Source: QHWT01 sp963755695
GTDB taxonomy: Bacteria; Acidobacteriota; Vicinamibacteria; Vicinamibacterales; 2-12-FULL-66-21
NCBI GenBank assembly: GCA_963755695.1
Contig: CAVWLB010000010.1
Location: 1,674,001-1,738,000 of the forward strand
Direction of reading: 5' to 3'
Length of the DNA stretch: 64,000 nucleotides
Shown here: positions 10,358 to 21,761 of the stretch, piece by piece
Numbering within the stretch: the stretch's first letter is position 1
Layout of the letters: the number at the start of each line of letters is the position of its first letter
Translations under genes and position numbers: made by a program
Notes under the pieces: generated by a model
Databases searched by the model: none
What the model saw: the letters and a program-made list of their open reading frames with translations, nothing else
Told to the model about the DNA's origin: nothing

Positions 10358-11809
10358 TTACGATTGGACCCGTTCGATCCGGTCGCCGCTCGCGGCAATG
10401 ACCGGATCGATGAACTGCCGATAGGCGTCCTCATAACCGCGATCGACGAGCTCGGCGATGAAGTACGGACGATCCGACCGTTCGTCGTAGATGCCGCGGA
10501 AGTCGAGCGGGCCGAGGGGATTGTGCGCCGGACGGATCAGGAACAGGCCGGCGAAGCGACCCGCCGAGCGCTCCATGGCCTCGCGCAGCGCCGCCGCGTC
10601 GAAGGCACCGAGCTGCTCGCCGGCGCGGCCGCGGAGATCGGCCCGACCGGCGCTGAGCTCGTGCGGACGCGCCGGAGGCGGGGCCGCCGACAGGACGATC
10701 ACCTGTTCGGCCCCTGCAGCCCCTACCTCCTCCAGCAGCCGCTCCAGCGAACCGGGACGATCGCACAGGCGGTGGGTCTCGCCACGCCACGGTCCTTCGG
10801 CCGCAAATCGCACCAGATGCGGATCGGTGGCGACCGGAATCGTGAGCGCGGCAGCCAGCGCATCGAACATGTGCTCGCGACCGATGGCCGCGAGATCGAA
10901 TGCCTCTGCTTGGCGGCTCGCATCGAGCACCGGCCGACCGAAGAAGCGCCCGCGGTGGCTCTCGCCAAGCAGCGCAAACACCACGTCGCGACGCGCATCC
11001 ATGTCGTGCGCGAGCAGCATCAACTCGCGAAATCCCGGCTGCCCGACGTTCTCCGCCAGCAGGTCGACATACTTGCGTCCGAGCTCGGCCCGGGCGGGCA
11101 CGGCAATCGGCGCGGCCCCACGGATCAGGTTCCACACTTCTATGGACGTCTGTTCGATGAGCGTACTGGTCGAAAGCGGCGCCCCCACGAGACGCCAGAT
11201 TCCGCCGTGACGGACACGCCGTCGCAGCGGTGCCCGGAACATTGCCGTGACGAGCGAGGCCGCGAGCGCTCCAATGGCAACCAGCAGCGAGAACACGACG
11301 AGGCGGGGAATGACCGTCGGAAGCGACGTCGGCGAGAACAGCGCATCGATCGATCGCGCGTACGCGGCGGTGAACGCCGTCGACGCCGCGGTCAGGCTAA
11401 GGAGCCACAGCAGCGCGCCGATGGCCGCCACGACGACCCCGATCCCCAGCAGCGCGAGCGGAATCGCCAGCAGCGCGCAGGCCGCGACCAGCGCCCATCC
11501 GGCAACGCGCAACGGTGTCCGCCAGCCGTAGGCGCCATGAATCGCTTCCTGCTTCCACAGGCCGTCGCTCCCCCACAACCGCTGGCCACCGTCGACGGCG
11601 GCGAAGATGGCCCCAAGCGCGCCGACCCCGCGTCCGGCAACGAGATCGATCCGAACACCGGCTTCGTGCAGGGCACGGAGGACCCCGGCATGGTACGCGC
11701 CGGCGGTGCCGGTGCCGGTCAGGACGAGCGCGGTGCGAAGGCGCGTCGAGTACTGGCGATCCGGAGTGTCTGGTGTGATCACAGGCAGGCCGACCGCGGC
11801 CTCATTCAT
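10358..11809 (-). CDS. Patatin-like protein with membrane insertion and no catalytic serine
   Basis: Resembles patatin-family lipid acyl hydrolases but seems catalytically inactive. The glycine-rich oxyanion loop is recognisable (GTGTAGAYHAGVL from residue 32). Where the nucleophile elbow GxSxG should follow, the sequence is GRGVG (59-63), with Gly in place of Ser. No convincing DGG/DGA Asp motif follows. Two hydrophobic stretches, at about 103-145 (probably two helices) and 166-192, are inserted into the fold, so the protein is probably membrane-bound. The 3' end of this 483-residue gene lies in CCAAAT-type repeats, and its 5' end overlaps the stop of the upstream greA by 8 bp. A non-enzymatic lipid-binding or scaffold role is possible; function unknown. 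Confidence 0.7.
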   Translation of the reverse strand: MNEAAVGLPVITPDTPDRQYSTRLRTALVLTGTGTAGAYHAGVLRALHEAGVRIDLVAGRGVGALGAIFAAVDGGQRLWGSDGLWKQEAIHGAYGWRTPLRVAGWALVAACALLAIPLALLGIGVVVAAIGALLWLLSLTAASTAFTAAYARSIDALFSPTSLPTVIPRLVVFSLLVAIGALAASLVTAMFRAPLRRRVRHGGIWRLVGAPLSTSTLIEQTSIEVWNLIRGAAPIAVPARAELGRKYVDLLAENVGQPGFRELMLLAHDMDARRDVVFALLGESHRGRFFGRPVLDASRQAEAFDLAAIGREHMFDALAAALTIPVATDPHLVRFAAEGPWRGETHRLCDRPGSLERLLEEVGAAGAEQVIVLSAAPPPARPHELSAGRADLRGRAGEQLGAFDAAALREAMERSAGRFAGLFLIRPAHNPLGPLDFRGIYDERSDRPYFIAELVDRGYEDAYRQFIDPVIAASGDRIERVQS

Positions 11810-12269
11810 TGTGAATGGTCAAAAGCTTGGTGACCTCGAAATGCCGGACGGTGCCGTTGGGCGTCTTGACCGTCACTTCGTCACCCTCTTCCTTGTTCAA
11901 CAGCGCACGCCCGATCGGCGAGGCCGTGGAGATCAGACCTTCCTCGACATTGGCGTCTTCAGGCATGACGAGCTGATAGACCACCGTCTGTCCCGCCTCG
12001 TCGCGGAGAGTGACCGTCGATCCGAAACCAACCTTGTCCTTCGGCAGGCGATCGAGGTTCATCAACGAGATTTCGCTGACGCGCTTCTGCAGCAGGCTGA
12101 TACGCGACTCGACGAGCCGCTGGCGCTCCTTGGCCGCCTGATACTCGGCGTTCTCACGCAGATCGCCAAGCTCGCGCGCGCGCTTGATCTCTTTGGGAAG
12201 CTCCGCCTTCAGCTCGCGGTCGAGCTGATGGATTTCGTCTTCGAATTTCTTGAGGATCTTCGCCTTCAC
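11802..12269 (-). CDS. greA: Transcription elongation factor GreA/GreB
   Basis: Rescues backtracked RNA polymerase by inserting a coiled coil into the secondary channel and stimulating transcript cleavage. The 155-residue protein has the antiparallel coiled coil (residues ~1-75), with the family stretch ELGDLRENAEYQAAKERQ carrying the conserved acidic tip residues. A FKBP-like C-terminal domain follows, with ISTASPIGRALLNKEEGDEV at ~110-130. The 3' end overlaps the patatin-like gene by 8 bp, so the two are probably cotranscribed. GreA is favoured over GreB by general similarity; the distinction is not firm. Confidence 0.93.
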   Translation of the reverse strand: MKAKILKKFEDEIHQLDRELKAELPKEIKRARELGDLRENAEYQAAKERQRLVESRISLLQKRVSEISLMNLDRLPKDKVGFGSTVTLRDEAGQTVVYQLVMPEDANVEEGLISTASPIGRALLNKEEGDEVTVKTPNGTVRHFEVTKLLTIHNE

Positions 12270-12288
12270 GCGGTCATGGTAGCAGATT

Positions 12289-12337
12289 CAGGAGGCAGGA
12301 GGAGGGAGACAGGAGGCGGGAGACAGAGGAAGAACAC
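12289..12337. repeat. Purine-rich heptanucleotide tandem repeat upstream of greA
   Basis: Seven consecutive 7-mers: CAGGAGG, CAGGAGG, AGGGAGA, CAGGAGG, CGGGAGA, CAGAGGA, AGAACAC. They lie between the divergent greA and rRNA methyltransferase genes, about 20 bases before the greA start. Confidence 0.6.
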
Positions 12338-12497
12338 AGGAGAGAGTCGCCGATCGACGCCCATTCTCCGGCAGCCATCCTGGCGGTTGGGCAAACCGGT
12401 CGCGCGTTGCGGAATAATACGCTGAGAAGAAGTCCCGAGCGCTCACCCAAACGGCGCGGAGCGAGCGGCGGAGCGCGAGCGTAGTGAAGTAAGCCAA

Positions 12498-12538
12498 AGC
12501 GAGGGGCCGGAGGGAACCGCCGCGAAGCGGCGGCCCCG
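12498..12538 (+). repeat. 41-bp hairpin repeat element, copy 1
   Basis: Contains a 7-bp GC stem with a GAA loop (CCGCCGC/GCGGCGG at about 12518-12534), preceded by GGGAA. About 35 of its 41 bases match an inverted copy at 29404-29444, and both have GAGCGAGCGG words further upstream. It ends 10 bases before the start of the rRNA methyltransferase gene and could form a hairpin in its leader. Confidence 0.6.
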
Positions 12539-12548
12539 AGCGCCAACA

Positions 12549-13361
12549 ATGCAACGCATCACCAGTCGACAGAACGCCATCGTCAAGCGGTTCCGCGAAC
12601 TGGCGCGCGCGGCGAAGACGGCGAAGTCCGGCGAGGTGTTGCTCGACGGCTCGCATCTCGTGCAGGAGGCGCTCGGGTGCGGTGTGGCAATCGAGGTGGC
12701 GGCGTTCTCCGATCGTCAAGTGAACGCCGCGCCCTCGTCGCTCGCGCGGATTGCACGAGACGTGAAGAAGCACGGTGGCCGGGTCCTCACCGTCAGCGAT
12801 CAGGTTCTTGCCGCGATGAGTCCGGTACAACATCCTTCGGGGGTCGTCGCGATCGCGCATGTCCATCAGTCCGACCTGGCAGAAGCCTTTGCCCGGGCGC
12901 CACAACTGGTGCTCGTGCTCGCCGGCCTGCAGGACCCGGGTAACGTCGGCGCGATCGTACGCACGGCCGCCGCCTGCGGCGCGACCGGCATCGTCACGAT
13001 TGAAGGGTCCGCGAATCCGTTCGGCTGGAAAGCGCTGCGCGGAGCAATGGGCGGCACCTTTCGCGTGCCGGTTGCCGCGCGGGGCACGCTCGGGGACGCT
13101 ATCGCGGCGGCACGCGAGGCCGGGGTTCGGGTGATGGCGGCGGTGCCGCATGGCGGCAGCCCGCTCCCCCGCGTCGACTTGCGCGGCCCCACCGCCATCG
13201 TTCTCGGCAGCGAGGGATCCGGGATTTCCGAAACCGCGCTCGCAACCGCCAGCGCGACGGTGACGATCCCGATGCGGCCACCGGTTGAGTCGTTGAATGT
13301 CGCGATCGCCGCGGCGCTGATCCTTTACGAAGCGTCACGCCAGCGCGAGGAGGCGCACTGA
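12549..13361 (+). CDS. TrmH/SpoU-family RNA 2'-O-methyltransferase
   Basis: SPOUT-class enzyme that methylates ribose 2'-OH groups in rRNA or tRNA using S-adenosylmethionine. The 270-residue product has an N-terminal substrate-binding domain of the L30e-like type (opening MQRITSRQNAIVKRFREL). The three SpoU motifs follow: LQDPGNVGAIVRTAAACGA near 128-146, IVLGSEGSGIS near 216-226, and IPMRPPVESLNVAIAAAL near 238-255. The layout fits 23S rRNA methyltransferases such as RlmB/TsnR, but the target nucleotide is not predictable. The ATG follows a GC hairpin repeat by ten bases, and the stop overlaps the rarA start (TGATGG). Confidence 0.92.
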   Translation: MQRITSRQNAIVKRFRELARAAKTAKSGEVLLDGSHLVQEALGCGVAIEVAAFSDRQVNAAPSSLARIARDVKKHGGRVLTVSDQVLAAMSPVQHPSGVVAIAHVHQSDLAEAFARAPQLVLVLAGLQDPGNVGAIVRTAAACGATGIVTIEGSANPFGWKALRGAMGGTFRVPVAARGTLGDAIAAAREAGVRVMAAVPHGGSPLPRVDLRGPTAIVLGSEGSGISETALATASATVTIPMRPPVESLNVAIAAALILYEASRQREEAH

Positions 13362-14701
13362 TGGATCTCTTCGCCGACGAGGAACCCCAACCGGCAGCGC
13401 TTCCGCCTGTGGACCTGTCGGCGCCGCTCGCTGAACGGATGCGCCCGCGTACGCTCGACGAGTTCGTCGGTCAGGAAGCGCTGATTGCGCCCGGCCGCCC
13501 GCTTCGTGAAGCCATCGAACACGATCGTCTTCGCTCGATCGTCCTCTGGGGTCCGCCCGGAACCGGCAAGACTACGCTGGCGCGGGTGATTGCGAACGTG
13601 ACCCGCGCGCACTTCACCATGTTCAGCGCCGTGCTGTCGGGAATCAAAGAGATCCGCGAGGTGATGTCCGAGGCCGAACAGGCGCGGCGGCGATCTGGAC
13701 GCCGCACGATCCTGTTCATCGACGAGATTCATCGTTTTAACAAGGCGCAGCAGGACGCCTTCCTCCCGCGCGTCGAGTCGGGCGACATCGTCCTGATCGG
13801 CGCCACCACCGAGAACCCCTCGTTCGAGGTGAACTCCGCGCTGCTCTCGCGCTCGAAAGTGTACGTGCTGCAGCCGCTCGGGCCCGACGCGCTCGTGACC
13901 ATCCTCCGTCGCGCGCTCGCGGATTCAGAGCGGGGTCTCGGTCAGCAGCACATCACCGCGACCGACGAAGGACTCGCCGGAATCGCCCGATATGCGAACG
14001 GCGACGCACGCGTGGCGCTGAACATGCTCGAGATGGCGGCGGGCGCCGCGAACGGGCGCGTCCTCGACGCCGCCCTCATCGCCGACCTCGCACAAAGCCG
14101 CGCCCTGCTCTACGACAAGTCGGGCGAAGAGCACTACAACCTGATCTCGGCGCTGCACAAGTCGATGCGTAACAGCGATCCCGATGCTTCGGTCTACTGG
14201 CTCGCCCGGATGCTCGAAGCGGGCGAAGATCCGATGTACGTGGCCCGGCGACTGGTGCGGTTCGCGTCCGAAGACATTGGCAACGCGGATCCGCGGGCGC
14301 TGACGATCGCGGTCGCAGCCAAGGACGCCCTGCACTTCATCGGCATGCCCGAAGGCAACACCGCCCTCGCGCAAGCCGCGATCTATCTGGCGACGGCGCC
14401 CAAGAGCAACGCCGTCTATCGCGCATACAGCGCCGCGGCCGAAGCGGCGGCGAACGAAGTCGCCGAGCCCGTACCGCTGCACCTGCGCAACGCGCCCACG
14501 AAACTCATGAAGTCGCTGGATTACGGGAAAGATTACCGGTACGCGCACGATGAGGCCGACGGGGTGGCGGCCGATATGGAGTGCCTGCCACCAGCACACC
14601 GCAAGCGACGCTTCTACCAGCCGGTCAATCGCGGACTCGAGATAGAGATTGGAAAACGTCTCGAGGAGCTTCGGAAACGTCGCAACCGCTCGGACACGTG
14701 A
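13361..14701 (+). CDS. rarA: Replication-associated recombination protein A (RarA/MgsA)
   Basis: AAA+ ATPase acting at stalled replication forks, related to clamp-loader subunits. The 446-residue length is normal. Visible are RPRTLDEFVGQEAL (29-42), Walker A GPPGTGKT at 64-71, Walker B ILFIDEIHRFNK near 120, sensor 1 GATTENPSFEVN near 147-158, and the C-terminal tetramerisation domain with SAYRAYSAA-like sequence and the PVPLHLRNAPTKLMK stretch. It overlaps the upstream RNA methyltransferase by one base (TGATG), so the two form a bicistronic unit. The strong hairpin downstream serves the convergent protease gene rather than this one. Confidence 0.97.
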   Translation: MDLFADEEPQPAALPPVDLSAPLAERMRPRTLDEFVGQEALIAPGRPLREAIEHDRLRSIVLWGPPGTGKTTLARVIANVTRAHFTMFSAVLSGIKEIREVMSEAEQARRRSGRRTILFIDEIHRFNKAQQDAFLPRVESGDIVLIGATTENPSFEVNSALLSRSKVYVLQPLGPDALVTILRRALADSERGLGQQHITATDEGLAGIARYANGDARVALNMLEMAAGAANGRVLDAALIADLAQSRALLYDKSGEEHYNLISALHKSMRNSDPDASVYWLARMLEAGEDPMYVARRLVRFASEDIGNADPRALTIAVAAKDALHFIGMPEGNTALAQAAIYLATAPKSNAVYRAYSAAAEAAANEVAEPVPLHLRNAPTKLMKSLDYGKDYRYAHDEADGVAADMECLPPAHRKRRFYQPVNRGLEIEIGKRLEELRKRRNRSDT

Positions 14702-14724
14702 GCCGTCGCTGGTCGTCCGGAAAA

Positions 14725-14760
14725 GCAAAACGCCCGCGATACCGACTGGCATCGCGGGCG
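14725..14760 (-). terminator. Intrinsic terminator of the protease gene
   Basis: Read on the minus strand, a perfect 10-bp stem (ATCGCGGGCG at 14751-14760 paired with CGCCCGCGAT at 14731-14740, 10-nt loop) is followed by TTTTGCTTTTCC. It sits 27 bases after the stop of the protease gene. On the plus strand no T-run follows, so it is unlikely to terminate rarA. Confidence 0.82.
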
Positions 14761-14787
14761 CCCGCTGTGACGCGGCTTCGAAATCAG

Positions 14788-15693
14788 CTATTCCCCGAGC
14801 TGAACCGCCTGCGGAATCTTCCGGAACATCTCGGCCCGGAGCGGGAGAATGAACGAGAAACGATAGTCGCCCTGCATCCGGCCGATCGGAATCCCGACCA
14901 GGTGCCCATCGCCGTTCAGCACGCCGCCGCCTGAAACGCCCGGGTGGCCGTCCGTCAGGCACGTAACGAGGTTGTTCGACGTGCGCTGACCGACGTATCC
15001 GGTCGACAGGATGATCCCTTTCGAATAGTCGTTGCCCAGACGGAAGATCGGCTCGGCGAAATCAAACGCATACGTCAGGTCGACGTCGAGCGGCGGCAGG
15101 TCGATGGTGTCCTTCACCTTCAGAATCGCCCAGTCGCCCGGATCGACCTCGACGCTGGCGTCGCCCGTGTCGACCACCTTGGCGGCAATGCCGCGTCCGT
15201 CGTACATGATCTTGATCGAGGTGATCTTGCGGCTCGCGGCGCCGTCGCCCAGGGCGATGACCCCGTGCTTGACGGTGATGAAGTAACCGTTGCCGAGATA
15301 ACCGGCCGTTCCGTAGTTGCTCGCGCCGGTGCTGTCGTAGGAGTACATCTCGACGAAGCTCGCACGGCGCTCCCGCAGCATGCTGACGGGCAACAGTCCC
15401 ATCTCGCTCTTGAGCTGCCGTTTGATGTCTGCGACGAGGGCCGCCCGGCTGTGATCGTCGATCGGAGCGGGAGCCGGCACGTGCGGTTCGGGCGTCTTGC
15501 CGGTCGTAGCCGCCGCGCCTTCCGTGCGCTGGCGCTTGAGTATCCCGACTTCGGCGCGGAGAGCCGCGATTTGCTCGTTCTCGTTCTCGGCCGCCTGGCG
15601 AGCGGCCAGGAAACTGCCAAGACCGAAGAACATCACGGCCGATAGGGCAAACAACAGGGTCGGTAAAAAGCCGCGGGTCATGAACATCTCCAA
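14788..15693 (-). CDS. Membrane-anchored trypsin-like serine protease
   Basis: Predicted envelope protease. Residues ~8-30 form one hydrophobic anchor, followed by a short coiled-coil-like stretch (AAENENEQIAALRAEVGILK) and a Pro-rich linker. The chymotrypsin-fold domain keeps the triad in order: His in FITVKHGV near 143, Asp in DPGDWAIL near 187, and Ser in GHPGVSGGGV near 252. It has no PDZ domain, unlike the HtrA encoded at 41.2-42.7 kb. The start could also be the Met five codons in. It is the last gene after mutL on the minus strand, 286 bases away, and is followed by a strong terminator. Substrate unknown. Confidence 0.82.
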   Translation of the reverse strand: MEMFMTRGFLPTLLFALSAVMFFGLGSFLAARQAAENENEQIAALRAEVGILKRQRTEGAAATTGKTPEPHVPAPAPIDDHSRAALVADIKRQLKSEMGLLPVSMLRERRASFVEMYSYDSTGASNYGTAGYLGNGYFITVKHGVIALGDGAASRKITSIKIMYDGRGIAAKVVDTGDASVEVDPGDWAILKVKDTIDLPPLDVDLTYAFDFAEPIFRLGNDYSKGIILSTGYVGQRTSNNLVTCLTDGHPGVSGGGVLNGDGHLVGIPIGRMQGDYRFSFILPLRAEMFRKIPQAVQLGE

Positions 15694-15979
15694 GTTCGGC
15701 AGCTGTACAACCCCGACACACCCTGCGCGGAATCTACAGCTTTGCGCTCCCGGACCTTCCGGAAACGCCTTTATCGCTTGGACACACTTGCTGGGATGAG
15801 TGCAGAGTAAACGGCCTAACCTCCACAGTCAAGGGGGATTTGGGCATTTGGTCATTTTTTTGATTTGACCGGAAGGACAGGAGGCGCGGGCTCCCCCGAA
15901 CACTGGAGTCACTGGGCCAAAACTGTAAGTGACCCGATCGGGAAGTCCCTCGTAGCACCGAGGTGAGGATGCACCCGCA

Positions 15980-17755
15980 CTAGATCCGCTGAAAATTCTT
16001 CTCGATTTCCCGGCGCGAAAGCCGCAAGACCACCGGACGACCGTGCGGGCAGACACTGGAATAGGCCGTCCGCCTCAGTTCTTCGAGGATATAGCGCATC
16101 TTCTCGAGCGTCAGCGGATAGTTGGCCTTGACCGCGGCATGGCAAGCCATCGTCGCGGCGACCCGTCGGAGGGCATCCTCGACGCGCGTCCCCCGGTCGA
16201 GCCCTTCGAGGTCCTCGGCAAGCGCCCGAATCGCGGCCTCACAATCACTTGGCTCCAGGACCGCCGGAACGGCCGACAGTCGGAGGCTGCCCCCCCCAAA
16301 GTCCTCGATTTCCATTCCGAACCGCTCCAGCGTGGCGGAGTGTTCGGCGAGCGCGTGCCGCTGACCTGGTGAGAGCTCGAGCAGAAGCGGAGTGAGCAAC
16401 CGCTGGCTTTCGAGCCGACCGCTCGTCAGCCGCTCCATCACCTGCTCGAACAGCACCCGTTCGTGCGCGACGTGCTGGTCGATAATCGCCACCCCCTCGT
16501 CGTCGATGGCGATGATGAAGGTGTCTCGGAACTGACCCAGCGGGATCATTGGCCGGATCTCCAATCGTTCATCGGAGATCCCCAATCCGGCCTCCCCTAT
16601 CGCAAATCCTCCATCCTCAGTCCTTGTTTGGGAACCCGTCTCCGGCACCCGCGGATACGGCTCGGCGGACCATCGATTTGCTACTGATGCTCCAGCCAGC
16701 ACTCCTGGAATGGTCATGGGCCGTGGCTCGAGCGGCAGGGACTGGACTGGGGCGAACTGGAATTCGGGCGCTCGCCCTTGTCCAAGTGCGTCGCCCAGCG
16801 CGCGCCGCAGCACCTCGTGGACGAGCGACTGCTCGAGAAATCTGACCTCGGCCTTCGTAGGATGCACGTTGACGTCGACGCGCTCCGGGGCGATGCGCAG
16901 GAACAGGTGGACCTCAGGGCTCCGTTCCTTGATCGTCGCAACGCTGTAGGCTTGCGAAATCGCGTGCGCGATCGTGCGGTCCTTTACGATCCGTCGGTTG
17001 ACGAACACGTTCTGCGCGCCGCGGACAGGACCCTGATCGCCCAGGGCTGCCACGAATCCTTCGATCGCGAGCCCGCCGGCCTCCTTTCTCACGTCGACAA
17101 GATCCGGGCGGTCGCCAAAGAGCTGAAAGAAGCGTTCTCGCAGATTCGCCGCCGGCGGGCATTGCAGCAGGGTCCGGCCACCGCTGGTCAACATGAAGCC
17201 CACTTCGGGATAGCCGAGCGCCAGTTGCGTCGCAAGGCGGGAGACCTGGGACGTCTCCGCGGCATCAGACTTGAGGAACTTGCGCCGCGCGGGCAAGTTG
17301 TAGAAGAGGTCGGCGACCTCGATACAGGTGCCTTCGGGCGCCCCCACCTCGCGGATGGAAGCGACGGCACCCGCGTTGACCTTGATCTCGGTACCGCTCT
17401 CCGCCCCTCGCGCACGCGTGCGGAGGGTGAAGTGCGAGACAGAGGCGATACTCGGCAGCGCCTCGCCGCGGAATCCAAGCGTTCGAATCGCGCCAAGATC
17501 GTCCGCCCGCGCGATCTTGCTCGTCGCGTGCCGCTCGATCGCGAGCCTCGCGTCTTCCGGGTCCATTCCATCCCCATCGTCCTCGACCCGGATCAGTTTC
17601 TTACCCCCGAGCTCCACCGCAATGGTGATCCGCCGGGCCCCGGCATCGAGCGCGTTCTCGACGAGCTCCTTCACCACCGACGCGGGGCGCTCGACGACTT
17701 CACCAGCGGCGATTTGGTTGGCGAGGTCGGTAGGGAGCCTGTGGATGCGAGCCAT
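15980..17755 (-). CDS. mutL: DNA mismatch repair protein MutL
   Basis: Mismatch-repair ATPase that links MutS recognition to strand incision. I take the ATG at 17755 (MARIHRLPTDLANQIAAGE), which matches the family start; a GTG six codons earlier is less likely. GHKL ATPase motifs are present: ASVVKELVENALDAGA, DDGDGM and TLGFRGEALPSI. The C-terminal domain holds DQHVAHERVLFE, matching the endonuclease DQHAxxExxxxE motif with Ala changed to Val, together with ACHAAVKAN and CPHGRPVV. MutL is therefore probably its own nicking endonuclease, as in bacteria without MutH. Length ~591 is normal. The repeat element at 17760-17960 ends five bases before the start, where the ribosome-binding site should be. 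Confidence 0.96.
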   Translation of the reverse strand: MARIHRLPTDLANQIAAGEVVERPASVVKELVENALDAGARRITIAVELGGKKLIRVEDDGDGMDPEDARLAIERHATSKIARADDLGAIRTLGFRGEALPSIASVSHFTLRTRARGAESGTEIKVNAGAVASIREVGAPEGTCIEVADLFYNLPARRKFLKSDAAETSQVSRLATQLALGYPEVGFMLTSGGRTLLQCPPAANLRERFFQLFGDRPDLVDVRKEAGGLAIEGFVAALGDQGPVRGAQNVFVNRRIVKDRTIAHAISQAYSVATIKERSPEVHLFLRIAPERVDVNVHPTKAEVRFLEQSLVHEVLRRALGDALGQGRAPEFQFAPVQSLPLEPRPMTIPGVLAGASVANRWSAEPYPRVPETGSQTRTEDGGFAIGEAGLGISDERLEIRPMIPLGQFRDTFIIAIDDEGVAIIDQHVAHERVLFEQVMERLTSGRLESQRLLTPLLLELSPGQRHALAEHSATLERFGMEIEDFGGGSLRLSAVPAVLEPSDCEAAIRALAEDLEGLDRGTRVEDALRRVAATMACHAAVKANYPLTLEKMRYILEELRRTAYSSVCPHGRPVVLRLSRREIEKNFQRI

Positions 17756-17759
17756 GTCT

Positions 17760-17960
17760 TTGACAATCGACACCGAGGAAATCGAAGGAACACCATTTTT
17801 CAGTCGAAGGAGCGCTACCTTTTATATATCGAAGGAACCCCTGCCCTCAGTTCTAAAGACCTTACCCATAGGTCGAAGTTCTCCGGTAGAGCGCTCCTTC
17901 GAAGAGATTATAGGAATCTCCTTCGCCCCTTCGTCCTCCTTCGATCCCTTCGATTGTCAA
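17760..17960. repeat. Inverted-repeat-bounded TCGAAGG element, copy B
   Basis: A 201-bp element filling the corA-mutL gap. It starts TTGACAATCGA (17760-17770) and ends TTCGATTGTCAA (17949-17960), an almost perfect terminal inverted repeat shared with copy A at 9021-9150. Inside, TCGAAGGAGCGCT (17804-17816) pairs with AGCGCTCCTTCGA (17890-17902), so the whole can fold into a long imperfect stem. TCGAAGG or its complement recurs about nine times. One end overlaps the corA stop codon. No ORF, so a MITE- or REP-like nature is inferred. Confidence 0.7.
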
Positions 17961-18925
17961 ATCCACCCTCTCTTATGGAAATACCCCAGCATGCTGATCA
18001 CAACCGCCATCATCAGGATCATCAGCATCCAGAACATTCTCGTGCCGCCGAGCCCGAAGTGTGGAAGGTCGACGTTCATGCCGTACAGGCCGGTGATGAA
18101 CGTCAGCGGCATGAACACCGTAGCAATCACCGTGAGTACCTTCATCACGGTATTCAGCTGGTTCGACACGGTCGTCAGGTGCGCGTCGAGCAGGCTGGTG
18201 ATGCGGTCCTGGAAGAACATCGATTCGTCGGCCAGCCGCACCAGGTGATCGTGCACGTCGCGGAAGCGGTACGAGACCTGCTCGTCGATGAACGGAAACT
18301 CCCGCCGCGCGAGCCGTCCGACGACGTCGCGCTGCGGCTGGACGACGCGGCGAAGCGATGAGACGTCGGCCTTGAAGTCGAGGATCTTCTTGGCCAGTGC
18401 CGGCGTGCTGTGCTCGAAGACTTCCCCCTCCAGCTGGTCGAGCCGTTCACTGAGTTCCTCGATCTCCGGCCGGTAGTTGTCGACCATCGCGTCGATGATG
18501 CGATGCATCAGCGCCGCCGGCCCCTCGCCCATCGCTCGTGAGTTACGGGCGCAGATTTCCGATATCTGCTCGATCGAGCGCGAGTCGCCGCTGTGAATGG
18601 TGACGAGATAGTTGGGGCCCAGGAAGAAGTCGACGTCGTAGGTGCGAAAGCAGTGCTCCGGAGCCTTGAAATCGATCCGGTGCAGGATCAGATACAGGTT
18701 ACTCCCCGTACGACTCGACCTTTGGAAAGTGCGTGGTACTGAGCGCGTCTTCCACCGCCAATTCGTGGAACTGGAAGACGTCCGAAAGTATCTTCCCCTC
18801 TGTAGCCGAGGGGTTCATCAGGTCGACCCACACGACGATCCCGCTGTCGGAACGAAGCCAGGCAGGATCGACGTGATCCGCCGGCTTGGTCGTGCCGGCC
18901 GCGTGGGTGTGGACGTTGACCCGGA

Positions 18926-18929
<4 letters not shown>
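17957..18929 (-). CDS. corA: CorA-family Mg2+ transporter (single-base frameshift)
   Basis: Pentameric divalent-cation channel of the CorA/MIT family. As read it is split: residues 1-76 (TTG start at 18929, ending PKVESYGE then TAA at 18701-18699) and a second frame with the rest. Removing one C from CCCC at 18704-18707 restores one ~323-residue protein reading SYGSNLYLILHRIDF. The cytoplasmic alpha/beta domain, the long stalk helix and two C-terminal membrane helices are visible; the selectivity motif GMN sits in ITGLYGMN. The TTG start overlaps the ppdK stop (TTGA). Every conserved block is intact, so a sequencing insertion is more likely than a pseudogene. Another Mg2+ transporter gene, mgtE, lies at 25.8-27.2 kb. 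Confidence 0.82.
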
Positions 18930-21751
<2,822 letters not shown>

Positions 21752-21761
21752 TGCTTATCGT

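Noticed and set aside
10364..11833. A 489-codon plus-strand frame opposite the patatin-like gene
   Set aside because: Composition is Arg/Gln-rich with no recognisable domain; the minus-strand frame has the patatin loop and membrane helices.
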